A stretch of 6,945 nucleotides of DNA from Bdellovibrionaceae bacterium UBA3535 (GTDB lineage: Bacteria; Bdellovibrionota; Bdellovibrionia; Bdellovibrionales; UBA840): the NCBI GenBank assembly GCA_002376845.1, contig DFOS01000017.1, forward strand, positions 45,298-52,242, in the 5' to 3' direction. The notes under the pieces were generated by a model, which was not told the origin of the DNA, ran no database searches, and saw only the letters and a program-made list of their open reading frames with translations. Positions within the stretch are counted from its first letter, which is position 1. Each line of letters begins with the position of its first letter. The position numbers and the translations under genes were made by a program. Shown here in pieces: positions 1 through 6,043 of the stretch.

Positions 1-41
<41 letters not shown>

Positions 42-52
42 ACGAAAAACAG

Positions 53-81
53 GATGTACCCCTGAATGACAAAAGAGTCAA
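53..81 (-). promoter_or_regulatory. Putative promoter of the tRNA-Phe gene
   Basis: On the minus strand, TTGACT (76-81) resembles a -35 box. A 17-base spacer separates it from TACATC (53-58), a weak -10 box. The -10 ends 11 bases before the mature tRNA 5' end at 41, a normal distance for a tRNA promoter. The -10 matches the consensus only partly, so this is a plausible reading rather than a firm one. Confidence 0.4.
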
Positions 82-149
82 AAGCTATATCCTGCCGTTC
101 CTGACATGCCTCTGTATTAAGCTTTTTTAAGGTAAAGTCTATAATGACT

Positions 150-674
150 TTAGCCAGGACCACGAATGGCTCGTAGCAAGCGCATGGTTTGCAAAATATA
201 GGACCACTTGCTAGGTAGATTTTTCGGCCAATTTTGCCTCGTAAAATTATAAAAATCATAATTTATCTGTTCTAGAAGGCGTGAAAACGGGCGGTAATCC
301 CAAAACTTTTTACCCCTAGGGCTACCGCGTTCCGCATTTAGAAAATAACGGGCTGACAATCCGCTAAAAGCTCGCAAAAAAGCATGAAACCTTTTTCGTC
401 GTTTGGCGTAAATCACAAAATGCACATGCTTATCAACAATTTGCCATTGCTGGATTTGAATCGCATGCAGATTTGCTTGCCTGTGTATCAGTTTTTTCAA
501 AAAAGCACGGTGCTTTGAAAAACGAAGCCCTCCCTTTGCCAGGGAGGACTTAAACACCACATGCATTGCAAGACGAGAAGAAAATGGACGCGCCTCTTTG
601 GGATTCGATTTTGTCATGCCGCCACCAAAAGATGTCGCCATCAATCGATTGGGTATCCATTGACTTTCTTTCAT
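150..674 (-). CDS. Solitary HUH (Y1/IS200-like, REP-associated type) transposase-family protein
   Basis: A 174-residue protein of the IS200-like/RAYT HUH endonuclease superfamily, which cuts single-stranded DNA through a tyrosine. The HUH motif is His83-Val-His85 within DKHVHFVI. The segment MHVVFKSS (37-44) is the first core strand, and LRAFSGLSARY (100-110) and FWDYRPFSRLL (124-134) follow in family order. The N-terminal GGGMTKSNPKEARP (17-30) resembles the lead-in I recall from single-copy proteins in Bdellovibrio and other deltaproteobacteria. The nucleophile is uncertain: Tyr139 and Tyr142 are candidates, but where relatives as I recall them carry Tyr four residues before an Asn, this protein has Phe144. 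The start is uncertain: ATG at 674 lacks a clear ribosome binding site, and Met12 (641) is an alternative. No insertion-sequence ends or REP-type repeats were seen nearby, so it looks like a resident gene. Confidence 0.8.
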   Translation of the reverse strand: MKESQWIPNRLMATSFGGGMTKSNPKEARPFSSRLAMHVVFKSSLAKGGLRFSKHRAFLKKLIHRQANLHAIQIQQWQIVDKHVHFVIYAKRRKRFHAFLRAFSGLSARYFLNAERGSPRGKKFWDYRPFSRLLEQINYDFYNFTRQNWPKNLPSKWSYILQTMRLLRAIRGPG

Positions 675-720
675 GCATACAGCCTAGCCGATTTGGTAGC
701 GATGTCAATTTTATGCGGAG

Positions 721-747
721 AAACTAGACCTTTGTGGTCTGTTTTTT
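721..747 (+). terminator. Terminator-like hairpin between cdd and the HUH gene
   Basis: AGACC (726-730), a five-base loop and GGTCT (736-740) form a perfect stem, followed by a T run at 742-747 in the plus direction. With one bulged T, AAAC (721-724) can also pair with GTTT (741-744), lengthening the stem. The orientation is odd because the genes on both sides run on the minus strand. Read that way, the hairpin is followed only by AGTTTC, a poor T tract. It could stop antisense transcription or act weakly in both directions. Confidence 0.4.
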
Positions 748-755
748 GAAAATAA

Positions 756-1172
756 TTATTTCAGGATTTCTTTGCCCTTATAGGCCATAGGTAGTAGCTC
801 GCCCAAAGTAGTTTGGATATTTTTACCTGATACAGAATAGATATAAATTGGCAGATTCAGATCATCCGTAAACTCAAAAATCCACTGTCGACAAAGACCG
901 CAAGGAGGCGTTAATGGATCTTCTTGCTCGCTAACAACCATTACCCATTCCAGTTCCTTTGCATCACATTGACTTGCCATCTGGCTAATCGCCGTGATTT
1001 CAGCACAAACCGAGGCCCCGTTTACCGCATTTTCTACATTCGCCCCACTGAACAAACGATCTTCTCCTTTTGCTTTCACAACAGCGCCAACTTTAAATTT
1101 AGAATACGGCGCATAAGCTTTCGCCATAACTTGTTTTGCCAATTCAAAGGCGCTGTTTAAATCATTTGTCAC
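756..1172 (-). CDS. cdd: Cytidine deaminase
   Basis: Zinc-dependent cytidine deaminase of the small tetrameric class, converting cytidine and deoxycytidine to uridine and deoxyuridine in cytoplasmic pyrimidine salvage. At 138 residues it is close to the usual 130-140. YAPYSKFKVGA (20-30) and NVEN (45-48) form the nucleoside-binding face. Cys56-Ala-Glu58 supplies one zinc ligand and the catalytic glutamate, and PCGLCRQ (90-96) supplies zinc ligands Cys91 and Cys94. LLPMAY lies near the C-terminus. The start is GTG at 1172, overlapping the TGA of the upstream gene as GTGA, which suggests translational coupling. Only a weak AGG seven bases upstream could serve as ribosome binding site. All catalytic residues are present. 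Its placement behind sulfur amino-acid genes has no obvious metabolic logic. Confidence 0.96.
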   Translation of the reverse strand: MTNDLNSAFELAKQVMAKAYAPYSKFKVGAVVKAKGEDRLFSGANVENAVNGASVCAEITAISQMASQCDAKELEWVMVVSEQEDPLTPPCGLCRQWIFEFTDDLNLPIYIYSVSGKNIQTTLGELLPMAYKGKEILK

Positions 1173-2320
1173 TGCAGGGCCTGCTCTAAGTCTTTTATTA
1201 GGTCATCAATATTTTCTATCCCAACACTTACGCGAATGAAGTTATCGCCAATTCCTAGTTCTGCACGCTGCTCCGCTGTGATGGATGCATGGGTCATAAT
1301 TGCTGGGTGCTCTATCAGGGACTCCACCCCACCCAAGGATTCTGCTAGGGCAAAAATTTTCGTCTTTTCTAAAAAGCTTTTGGCCTCAGATATGCCGCCT
1401 TTTATATAAAAGCTCAACATACCGCCAAAGCCACTCATTTGCTCACGCGCCAGCTTGTGTTGCGGGTGCGACTCCAAGCCTGGATACAAAACTTTTTCGA
1501 CATTTTTGTGGGATTCTAAATATTTTGCCACTTGCATGGCATTTTCTTGGTGTGCCTTCATCCGAACCGCCAATGTTTTGATGGATCGCATGCACAAAAA
1601 AGAATCGAACGTAGCCTGGATAGTACCCATGGATTTGGACAGAAAATAAAGTTTATCAGCAATTTCCTTGTTATTTGTAAGCAAGGCACCACCAACTAAA
1701 TCTGAATGCCCATTGATGTACTTCGTTGTAGAATGCATGACGATGTCAGCACCCAAATCCAGAGGTTTCTGAAAGTACGGACTCATAAAGGTGTTATCCA
1801 CAACAGAAATAATGTTCTTTTCTTTACAAATAGCTGCAGACTTTTTGATATCTACCAATTTCATCATGGGGTTGGTAGGTGTTTCCAACCACAGCATTTT
1901 GGTATTGTCTTTAATTGCCGCTTTTAAGTTTTCAACATCTGATAAATCCACCAAGGAAATTTCAATGCCGTTGTGCTGAATAATTTGCGAATAAAGTCTG
2001 TGCGATCCACCATACAAATCGTCCGATAAAATAATATGATCACCAGCCCGACAAAGATGGGCGGCCGTAGTAGATGCGGCACAACCTGAAGCAAAAGCAA
2101 AGCCGTAATCGGCGTTCTCTAAAGATGCCAAACAATTCTCATAGGCCTTTCTGGTAGGGTTATCCGCACGTGAATAATCGTAGCCCTTATGCACACCCGG
2201 CGAAGATTGCACATAAGTAGAGGATAAATAAACAGGGGTCATGATTGCACCGGTAGTAGGGTCCGGCTCCTGCCCCGCATGAATGGCCTTGGTTTCAAAA
2301 GACATTTCTTTCCAATTCAT
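1169..2320 (-). CDS. Cystathionine gamma-lyase / gamma-synthase family PLP enzyme
   Basis: A 383-residue cytoplasmic enzyme of the Cys/Met metabolism PLP-dependent family, full length for the group. Visible motifs are YDYSRADNPTR (47-57, phosphate-binding Tyr and Arg from the neighbouring subunit), SGCAA (78-82), VVDNTF (173-178, Asp175 for the PLP ring nitrogen), the Schiff-base Lys200 in HSTTKYINGHSD, and AESLGGVESL (326-335). Sequence alone does not separate gamma-lyase from gamma-synthase. The adjacent cystathionine beta-synthase favours gamma-lyase, cleaving cystathionine to cysteine, 2-oxobutyrate and ammonia, which completes reverse transsulfuration. ATG at 2320 is supported by GAGGAG (2327-2332), which overlaps the last codons of the upstream gene only three bases away. 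The stop overlaps the GTG start of cdd. A gamma-synthase (metB) role remains possible. Confidence 0.93.
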   Translation of the reverse strand: MNWKEMSFETKAIHAGQEPDPTTGAIMTPVYLSSTYVQSSPGVHKGYDYSRADNPTRKAYENCLASLENADYGFAFASGCAASTTAAHLCRAGDHIILSDDLYGGSHRLYSQIIQHNGIEISLVDLSDVENLKAAIKDNTKMLWLETPTNPMMKLVDIKKSAAICKEKNIISVVDNTFMSPYFQKPLDLGADIVMHSTTKYINGHSDLVGGALLTNNKEIADKLYFLSKSMGTIQATFDSFLCMRSIKTLAVRMKAHQENAMQVAKYLESHKNVEKVLYPGLESHPQHKLAREQMSGFGGMLSFYIKGGISEAKSFLEKTKIFALAESLGGVESLIEHPAIMTHASITAEQRAELGIGDNFIRVSVGIENIDDLIKDLEQALQ

Positions 2321-2323
2321 AAC

Positions 2324-3304
2324 TTACTCCTCAAGTAGATGGTTCTCACGCATCCAATCATCGTTAAATACTTTACTCAAATACCGGTCTCCGTTGTCAC
2401 ACAAAAAAGTTACAAAGTTTTTTGGCTCTTGAATTTTTTCGGCAATTCGAAAGGCGCAACAAAGTGGGGCTGCTGAGGAAGGTCCAACAAATAATCCCTC
2501 TTTATTTAGAAGCTCGCGGCAAAGCAGCATCGCCTCTTTATCCGTGAACTGCATACTATCATCAATGTATTCAAAACGCACATTTTCGGGTAGCATATCT
2601 TCACCAATCCCCTCGATTAAATAGGGCTTTGGCTCTTCGCGGATTTCCTTATAATGAAAAAGATCATGCAAAATGCTGCCCACCGGATCTGCCAAGACGA
2701 TTTTTACATCTGGTTTTTTTTCTTTTAAAAATTTTCCGCAGCCAGAAATGGTACCGCCGGTTCCTGCCCCATGAATCAAGTAGTCCACCTTTCCATCCAA
2801 CTGCTGCCAAATCTCTGGAGCTGTAGTTTTGTAGTGGGTTTCAAAATTGTCCGGATTATGAAATTGGTTGGCATAAAAAGAATTTGGCGTATCGGCCGCC
2901 AATTTTTTTGCCACGGAATAATGCGACCTAGGATCATCGGCGGCTACACCTGTGGGTGTTAAGATCACCTCTGCACCAAAGGAGCGAATCAAATCAATTT
3001 TTTCTTTCGACATTTTTTCTGGCATGACAATCTTACAGCCATAACCTTTCACTGCAGCAATTAGTGCCAAGCCTATTCCGGTATTGCCGGAGGTTGCCTC
3101 AATCACAAGGCCACCTTCCTTTAAATCCCCTCTTTGTTCCGCTTTTTCAATCAACTCCAAACAAATACGATCTTTCACACTGCCACCCGGGTTAAGATAC
3201 TCGGCCTTTGCAAAAAAACGATGTGGCAAATCGGGACGGATGTTTTTTAATTCTATCATCGGCGTATTGCCAATGAGATCTAAAACCGATGAGTGTACTT
3301 GCAT
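2324..3304 (-). CDS. Cystathionine beta-synthase, catalytic core only
   Basis: A 326-residue fold-type II PLP enzyme, predicted to condense serine with homocysteine to cystathionine, the first step of reverse transsulfuration. Lys44 in PGGSVKDR is the Schiff-base lysine. TSGNTG (71-76) binds the substrate carboxylate, GTGGT (181-185) holds the cofactor phosphate and GPSSAA (274-279) faces the pyridine ring. Features of beta-synthases rather than plain CysK are RSHYSVAKKL (126-135), QFHNPDNFETHYKTT (147-161), ADP-GS (205-210), EGIGEDMLP (231-239) and the end DNGDRYLSKVFNDDWM. It has neither the haem-binding N-terminus nor the C-terminal Bateman (CBS-pair) domain of the human enzyme, so S-adenosylmethionine activation is not expected. 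ATG at 3304 follows a strong GGGGAGA site (3309-3315). It lies three bases ahead of the gamma-lyase-type gene. O-acetylserine sulfhydrylase activity is the main alternative. Confidence 0.9.
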   Translation of the reverse strand: MQVHSSVLDLIGNTPMIELKNIRPDLPHRFFAKAEYLNPGGSVKDRICLELIEKAEQRGDLKEGGLVIEATSGNTGIGLALIAAVKGYGCKIVMPEKMSKEKIDLIRSFGAEVILTPTGVAADDPRSHYSVAKKLAADTPNSFYANQFHNPDNFETHYKTTAPEIWQQLDGKVDYLIHGAGTGGTISGCGKFLKEKKPDVKIVLADPVGSILHDLFHYKEIREEPKPYLIEGIGEDMLPENVRFEYIDDSMQFTDKEAMLLCRELLNKEGLFVGPSSAAPLCCAFRIAEKIQEPKNFVTFLCDNGDRYLSKVFNDDWMRENHLLEE

Positions 3305-3325
3305 ATTCTCTCCCCTAGCGTGAAC

Positions 3326-3331
3326 ACTATA
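3326..3331 (-). promoter_or_regulatory. Possible -10 box for the transsulfuration-cdd cluster
   Basis: TATAGT on the minus strand lies 21 bases before the cystathionine beta-synthase ATG, in the 89-base gap after uppP. No good -35 box sits 16-18 bases upstream; that position falls in the inverted repeat at 3341-3361. A separate promoter here would fit the change of function between uppP and the sulfur genes, but support is weak. Confidence 0.3.
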
Positions 3332-3340
3332 AGGGAAAGC

Positions 3341-3361
3341 CTTAAAATTGCATCATTTTAG
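3341..3361. repeat. AT-rich inverted repeat upstream of cystathionine beta-synthase
   Basis: CTTAAAAT (3341-3348) and ATTTTAG (3355-3361) are inverted copies, one base short of perfect, separated by TGCATC. The repeat sits 37-57 bases before the cystathionine beta-synthase start and overlaps the expected -35 region of the possible promoter. It has the geometry of a repressor or activator site. It lacks a GC stem and a T tract, so it is a poor intrinsic terminator for uppP. Confidence 0.35.
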
Positions 3362-3393
3362 TGGGAATTCAGTCCGATCTTTCCACTTGAATG

Positions 3394-4209
3394 CTAAAAA
3401 CTTAAGCCGTTGTAGCACCAAATTGACAGCAAAACGAGATAGAAGCTGAAAATGGCCAAATTGCCTTTTCTGACCATAGCTATTAAAGACTTTAAGCCAA
3501 TGTAGCCAAAGACGAAAGCAGATAGAAAACCTACTAAGTAAATTGATAAATCCTGTAAATGCCATGGGCTGCGAATGAGCATAATTAACATGGCCCCAAG
3601 AATGGCCGGAATCGCAATCAAGAAACTAAAAAGCGTCGCCGTATCCTTTCGTACATGTAAATACAGACCGGTTGCAATGGTCAGTCCCGACCGACTGATG
3701 CCAGGGCAAATGGCGGCCGCTTGTGCCAGACCAATTAACAAAGCTTTCCAATAAGAAAGACTATCCATGCCATCAAGCCCCTGTGTCATATCAAATACTT
3801 TACGGTTGTCCTTTGCCTTCAAAGTGAAAAACAAGACAATGGCAGTAAAGGCAAAGGCAAAGGCTACGCCCTGCAAATTGGAAAACATGGATTCAAAAAA
3901 AGATTTAAACAAGAGCCCCAAAATTGCTGTGGGCAAAGAGGCAATGACTATGCACTTTAACATCTTTATGGATGCTTCATGACGAGGGCTCTTTGCAAAG
4001 ATAGGACTTAGGGTTTTGCTCAAACTGTCTTTAAAAATAAGAACGATGGCTAAGAGGGTGCCAACATGCGCCACCACATCAAAAAATATATCATGTTCTA
4101 GCTGACCAAGCAGTTTTTGAAAAACCACCAAATGCCCGGAACTGGACACCGGTAAAAACTCCGTAAGCCCCTGAATAAAACCTAAAAATATAGCATCAAT
4201 CCATGACAT
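3394..4209 (-). CDS. uppP: Undecaprenyl-diphosphatase (UppP/BacA)
   Basis: A 271-residue polytopic inner-membrane enzyme that dephosphorylates undecaprenyl diphosphate to the monophosphate carrier used for peptidoglycan and other envelope polymers; overexpression in other bacteria gives bacitracin resistance. Both signatures are present: QGLTEFLPVSSSGHL (13-27, with Glu17 and His26) and PGISRSG (169-175, with Arg173). Several hydrophobic segments run the whole length, and the length is normal for BacA. Gln13 replaces the first Glu of the E. coli EGLTE motif. ATG at 4209 gives the standard MSWIDAIFLG start but has no recognisable ribosome binding site. It begins 31 bases after the kinase stop, so it is probably transcribed with the kinase and the Tad genes. 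The next gene starts 89 bases downstream. Confidence 0.96.
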   Translation of the reverse strand: MSWIDAIFLGFIQGLTEFLPVSSSGHLVVFQKLLGQLEHDIFFDVVAHVGTLLAIVLIFKDSLSKTLSPIFAKSPRHEASIKMLKCIVIASLPTAILGLLFKSFFESMFSNLQGVAFAFAFTAIVLFFTLKAKDNRKVFDMTQGLDGMDSLSYWKALLIGLAQAAAICPGISRSGLTIATGLYLHVRKDTATLFSFLIAIPAILGAMLIMLIRSPWHLQDLSIYLVGFLSAFVFGYIGLKSLIAMVRKGNLAIFSFYLVLLSIWCYNGLSF

Positions 4210-4240
4210 AAAATCAGTTTAATTAGCTTTTATTTAGAAA

Positions 4241-5248
4241 TCACTGAATAATTAGGATTTTCTCACCTTGTATGCGCAGTTTTGATTTACTGGTTGGTAA
4301 ATTCAATTCCCTAACAAAGCGTCCTTCTGCATTCTCCCACTCCACCTTCAGCTTAGAACCTTTTCTTTGCCAATTCACCGGACCATAAGTCCAATCGCCA
4401 TCCCCCACTCTACTACGAATACGAAACCACTTGTTAGAACGAATGCTGATACTGTGGGAGGAAGCATCTAAATGCTGCGTAAAGGAGTTTTTTGGCAAAG
4501 CGAGCAAGAAGCAACATACGAGGGAGGCCGCCAAAGGCAATAATTTAAATAGCCGCTTCGCTTCTACTATGTATTGTGTGCATTTGTATTCTTCCTGGTT
4601 GCACCAAAACAAGCTCTTTACTTCTTGCAAAGCGGCACTGGTATCAATGGCTTTTTCGCTTGCTGGTTTAGGAAACATCAGGCCTAATGCCATAAAATCT
4701 GTAGCCAATCCCTGATGCTGGCCCAACTTATGTTCATCAGGCATATAACCAGCCGTTCCACATTGCTTGTATTTTTCTTGATAGTGGTTGGCAAAATCGA
4801 TGAGTTTAATTTTACCATTTTTATCCAGCAAAATATTCTGTGGAGCAAAATCACCGTGAAACAAGCCGCAATCTTCTAGCTCCAGCAAGGCGTCCGCTAG
4901 TTTTTGTCCTATATATAACTGTAGATTTTCACTTAATTGTTGTTTCATTAAGCAAGATAGACGCAAACCATCAATATATTCCATCACCAGAGCTGTTTTA
5001 CCGGCTATGTTTTCTAGGGCATATGCCTTCACGACATATTTGCTTGGAATTTTTGTAAGCACATCGAATTCTTGTATCAATTCCTGGATAGAGTTCCCAT
5101 TTTTTAGAAATTTTATGGCAACCACATCCTGCATTAAGCCTGACAAAGAAAAGCGCTTAGCTCTATAAACGATACCAGTGCTTCCCTGTCCAAGCTCCTC
5201 TAATATTTCATAAGATTTATTTTCGCCCTTGAATCGATTCACCCCCAC
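4241..5248 (-). CDS. Divergent membrane-anchored Ser/Thr-type protein kinase with C-terminal extracytoplasmic domain
   Basis: A 335-residue protein with an N-terminal eukaryotic-like kinase domain (about 13-230). The glycine loop is GQGSTGIVY (20-28), the ATP lysine is Lys46 in VAIKFLK, and Glu60 is a candidate helix-C glutamate. The catalytic loop is His131-Gly-Asp133 with Asn138 (HGDFAPQN in place of HRDLKPxN). The magnesium motif is Asp151-Phe-Ala (DFA instead of DFG), and GTAGYMPDE (164-172) replaces the usual APE region. TDFMALG (183-189) marks helix F, after which the C-lobe is much shorter than usual. One membrane helix (about 235-252) follows, then roughly 80 residues rich in Trp and basic residues, predicted outside the cytoplasm. 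Catalytic residues are retained, so activity is plausible. The start is GTG at 5248; GTG at 5242, behind AGGGTGG, is a good alternative. It is 22 bases after the small secreted-protein gene and 31 before uppP. Confidence 0.85.
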   Translation of the reverse strand: MGVNRFKGENKSYEILEELGQGSTGIVYRAKRFSLSGLMQDVVAIKFLKNGNSIQELIQEFDVLTKIPSKYVVKAYALENIAGKTALVMEYIDGLRLSCLMKQQLSENLQLYIGQKLADALLELEDCGLFHGDFAPQNILLDKNGKIKLIDFANHYQEKYKQCGTAGYMPDEHKLGQHQGLATDFMALGLMFPKPASEKAIDTSAALQEVKSLFWCNQEEYKCTQYIVEAKRLFKLLPLAASLVCCFLLALPKNSFTQHLDASSHSISIRSNKWFRIRSRVGDGDWTYGPVNWQRKGSKLKVEWENAEGRFVRELNLPTSKSKLRIQGEKILIIQ

Positions 5249-5270
5249 CCTACATACAAATGCAATGCCA

Positions 5271-5624
5271 TTATTTTTTAGCTTGCCGATAAAAGTAATC
5301 TTCCTTTATTTGATGAATTTTTTTCCTGCATTTAGGCAGCAATTGCCAATTTTGCTTGGTCAGCCATTTGTAATTTTTTAATATCCATACTGCAGAAGAC
5401 TCCATCTTCTTCGCACATCTTGTGTCCAACTCACTTCTTTTGACGGGCATGACCTCTACATATGCCAAACAGGACTGAATGTACGCTTTACTGATATAAT
5501 CCTGTCCATAGCAAATGTCTTCTTGCTTGAGCAAGTTCTGTAAGCGATGTACCTCCTCTAGACTTTGAGCCCGGCTAACATCGATTTGTGCGACTGCATA
5601 CATATAAAAGACAAAAATCATCAT
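5271..5624 (-). CDS. Small predicted secreted protein with four cysteines
   Basis: A 117-residue protein I do not recognise. The N-terminus, MMIFVFYMYAVAQ, is a short hydrophobic stretch that could be a signal peptide cleaved after AVA, or an N-terminal anchor. The rest is charged and helical-looking, with four cysteines (38, 52, 70, 99) that could form two disulfides in the periplasm. It is lysine-rich and ends YRQAKK. The reading frame is open upstream to 5780, but ATG at 5624 is preferred because it overlaps the upstream stop as ATGA, has GGAG five bases before it, and puts the hydrophobic segment at the N-terminus. The frame upstream would lie wholly within the TadC-like gene. Translational coupling to that gene suggests a partner of the secretion platform, but this is guilt by association only. 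Confidence 0.75.
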   Translation of the reverse strand: MMIFVFYMYAVAQIDVSRAQSLEEVHRLQNLLKQEDICYGQDYISKAYIQSCLAYVEVMPVKRSELDTRCAKKMESSAVWILKNYKWLTKQNWQLLPKCRKKIHQIKEDYFYRQAKK

Positions 5625-6043
5625 AATGACTCCATAAATTTTTCGATTATTGGTCCAAATAAAACCATTAAAAATGCCGGCACTTGCAGAAACATCAATG
5701 GCAACAACAAACGAAACGGGAGTTTTGCAATAAAAGCATCCATTTCGATTTCGGATAATTTTTCCGTATTTGCAATCCAAGAATTTAGTGAGCTATCAAT
5801 GCTTTTGCCATTTAAAGAAAACCAAATTAAATCCATGAGTGCCGTAGTATTAGGGCTAAACTGAGAGCTGACTTGCATGGGCTGGTTCTCCAGCCAATTT
5901 TGATACAAATGCATCACATTATCATGCAAGCCCCGATCCTGCATACGCAGGTAATCTTTAATCGTCATTGCCATAGACCTTCCTGCCTTTAGATTTCTTT
6001 TTACATGATAGGCAAGCTCAAGACTTGGCTTTATACTTTCCAT
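5621..6043 (-). CDS. Short TadC-like protein (type II secretion F domain)
   Basis: A 140-residue protein resembling the C-terminal half of TadC, an inner-membrane platform protein of Tad/Flp pilus systems. Residues 7-105 look like a T2SSF helical domain, with NLKAGRSM (17-24) and SLNGKSIDSSLNSW (76-89) as the two recurring turn motifs. LPFRLLLPLMFLQVPAFLMV (108-127) begins the terminal membrane helix, which continues through LFGP. Usual TadC proteins are roughly twice as long, with N-terminal membrane helices that are absent here. ATG at 6043 is chosen because GAGG lies eight bases upstream and the F domain starts directly after it; ATG at 6073 would add ten residues but lacks a ribosome binding site. 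It overlaps the TadB-like gene by 13 bases in another frame and the next gene by ATGA. The assignment rests on pattern, topology and the paired neighbour. Confidence 0.75.
   Translation of the reverse strand: MESIKPSLELAYHVKRNLKAGRSMAMTIKDYLRMQDRGLHDNVMHLYQNWLENQPMQVSSQFSPNTTALMDLIWFSLNGKSIDSSLNSWIANTEKLSEIEMDAFIAKLPFRLLLPLMFLQVPAFLMVLFGPIIEKFMESL
5630..5633 (-). promoter_or_regulatory. Ribosome binding site that fixes the start of the small secreted protein
   Basis: GGAG on the minus strand sits five bases before ATG at 5624, inside the final codons of the TadC-like gene. It supports the short start over the longer frame opening at 5780. Confidence 0.65.

Noticed and set aside
561..749. Plus-strand frame ending near the hairpin at 721-747, as a possible gene for that terminator
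   Set aside because: Most of it is antisense to the HUH gene. It has no ribosome binding site that I can see and no recognisable composition, so the hairpin alone does not support it.
924..1160. Plus-strand frame of 78 codons antisense to cdd
   Set aside because: It lies entirely within a well-supported cytidine deaminase gene and shows no motif.
1174..1184. Palindrome GCAGGGCCTGC just before the cdd start
   Set aside because: It encodes the last residues of the upstream enzyme and is short, so coding constraint or chance explains it.
3353..3565. Minus-strand frame of 70 codons across the uppP 3' end
   Set aside because: It overlaps uppP in another frame and extends only briefly into the gap, with no ribosome binding site or domain.
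5625..5780. Longer N-terminus for the small secreted protein
   Set aside because: This extension lies wholly inside the TadC-like gene in another frame and would bury the hydrophobic N-terminus. The ATGA overlap and GGAG support the start at 5624.
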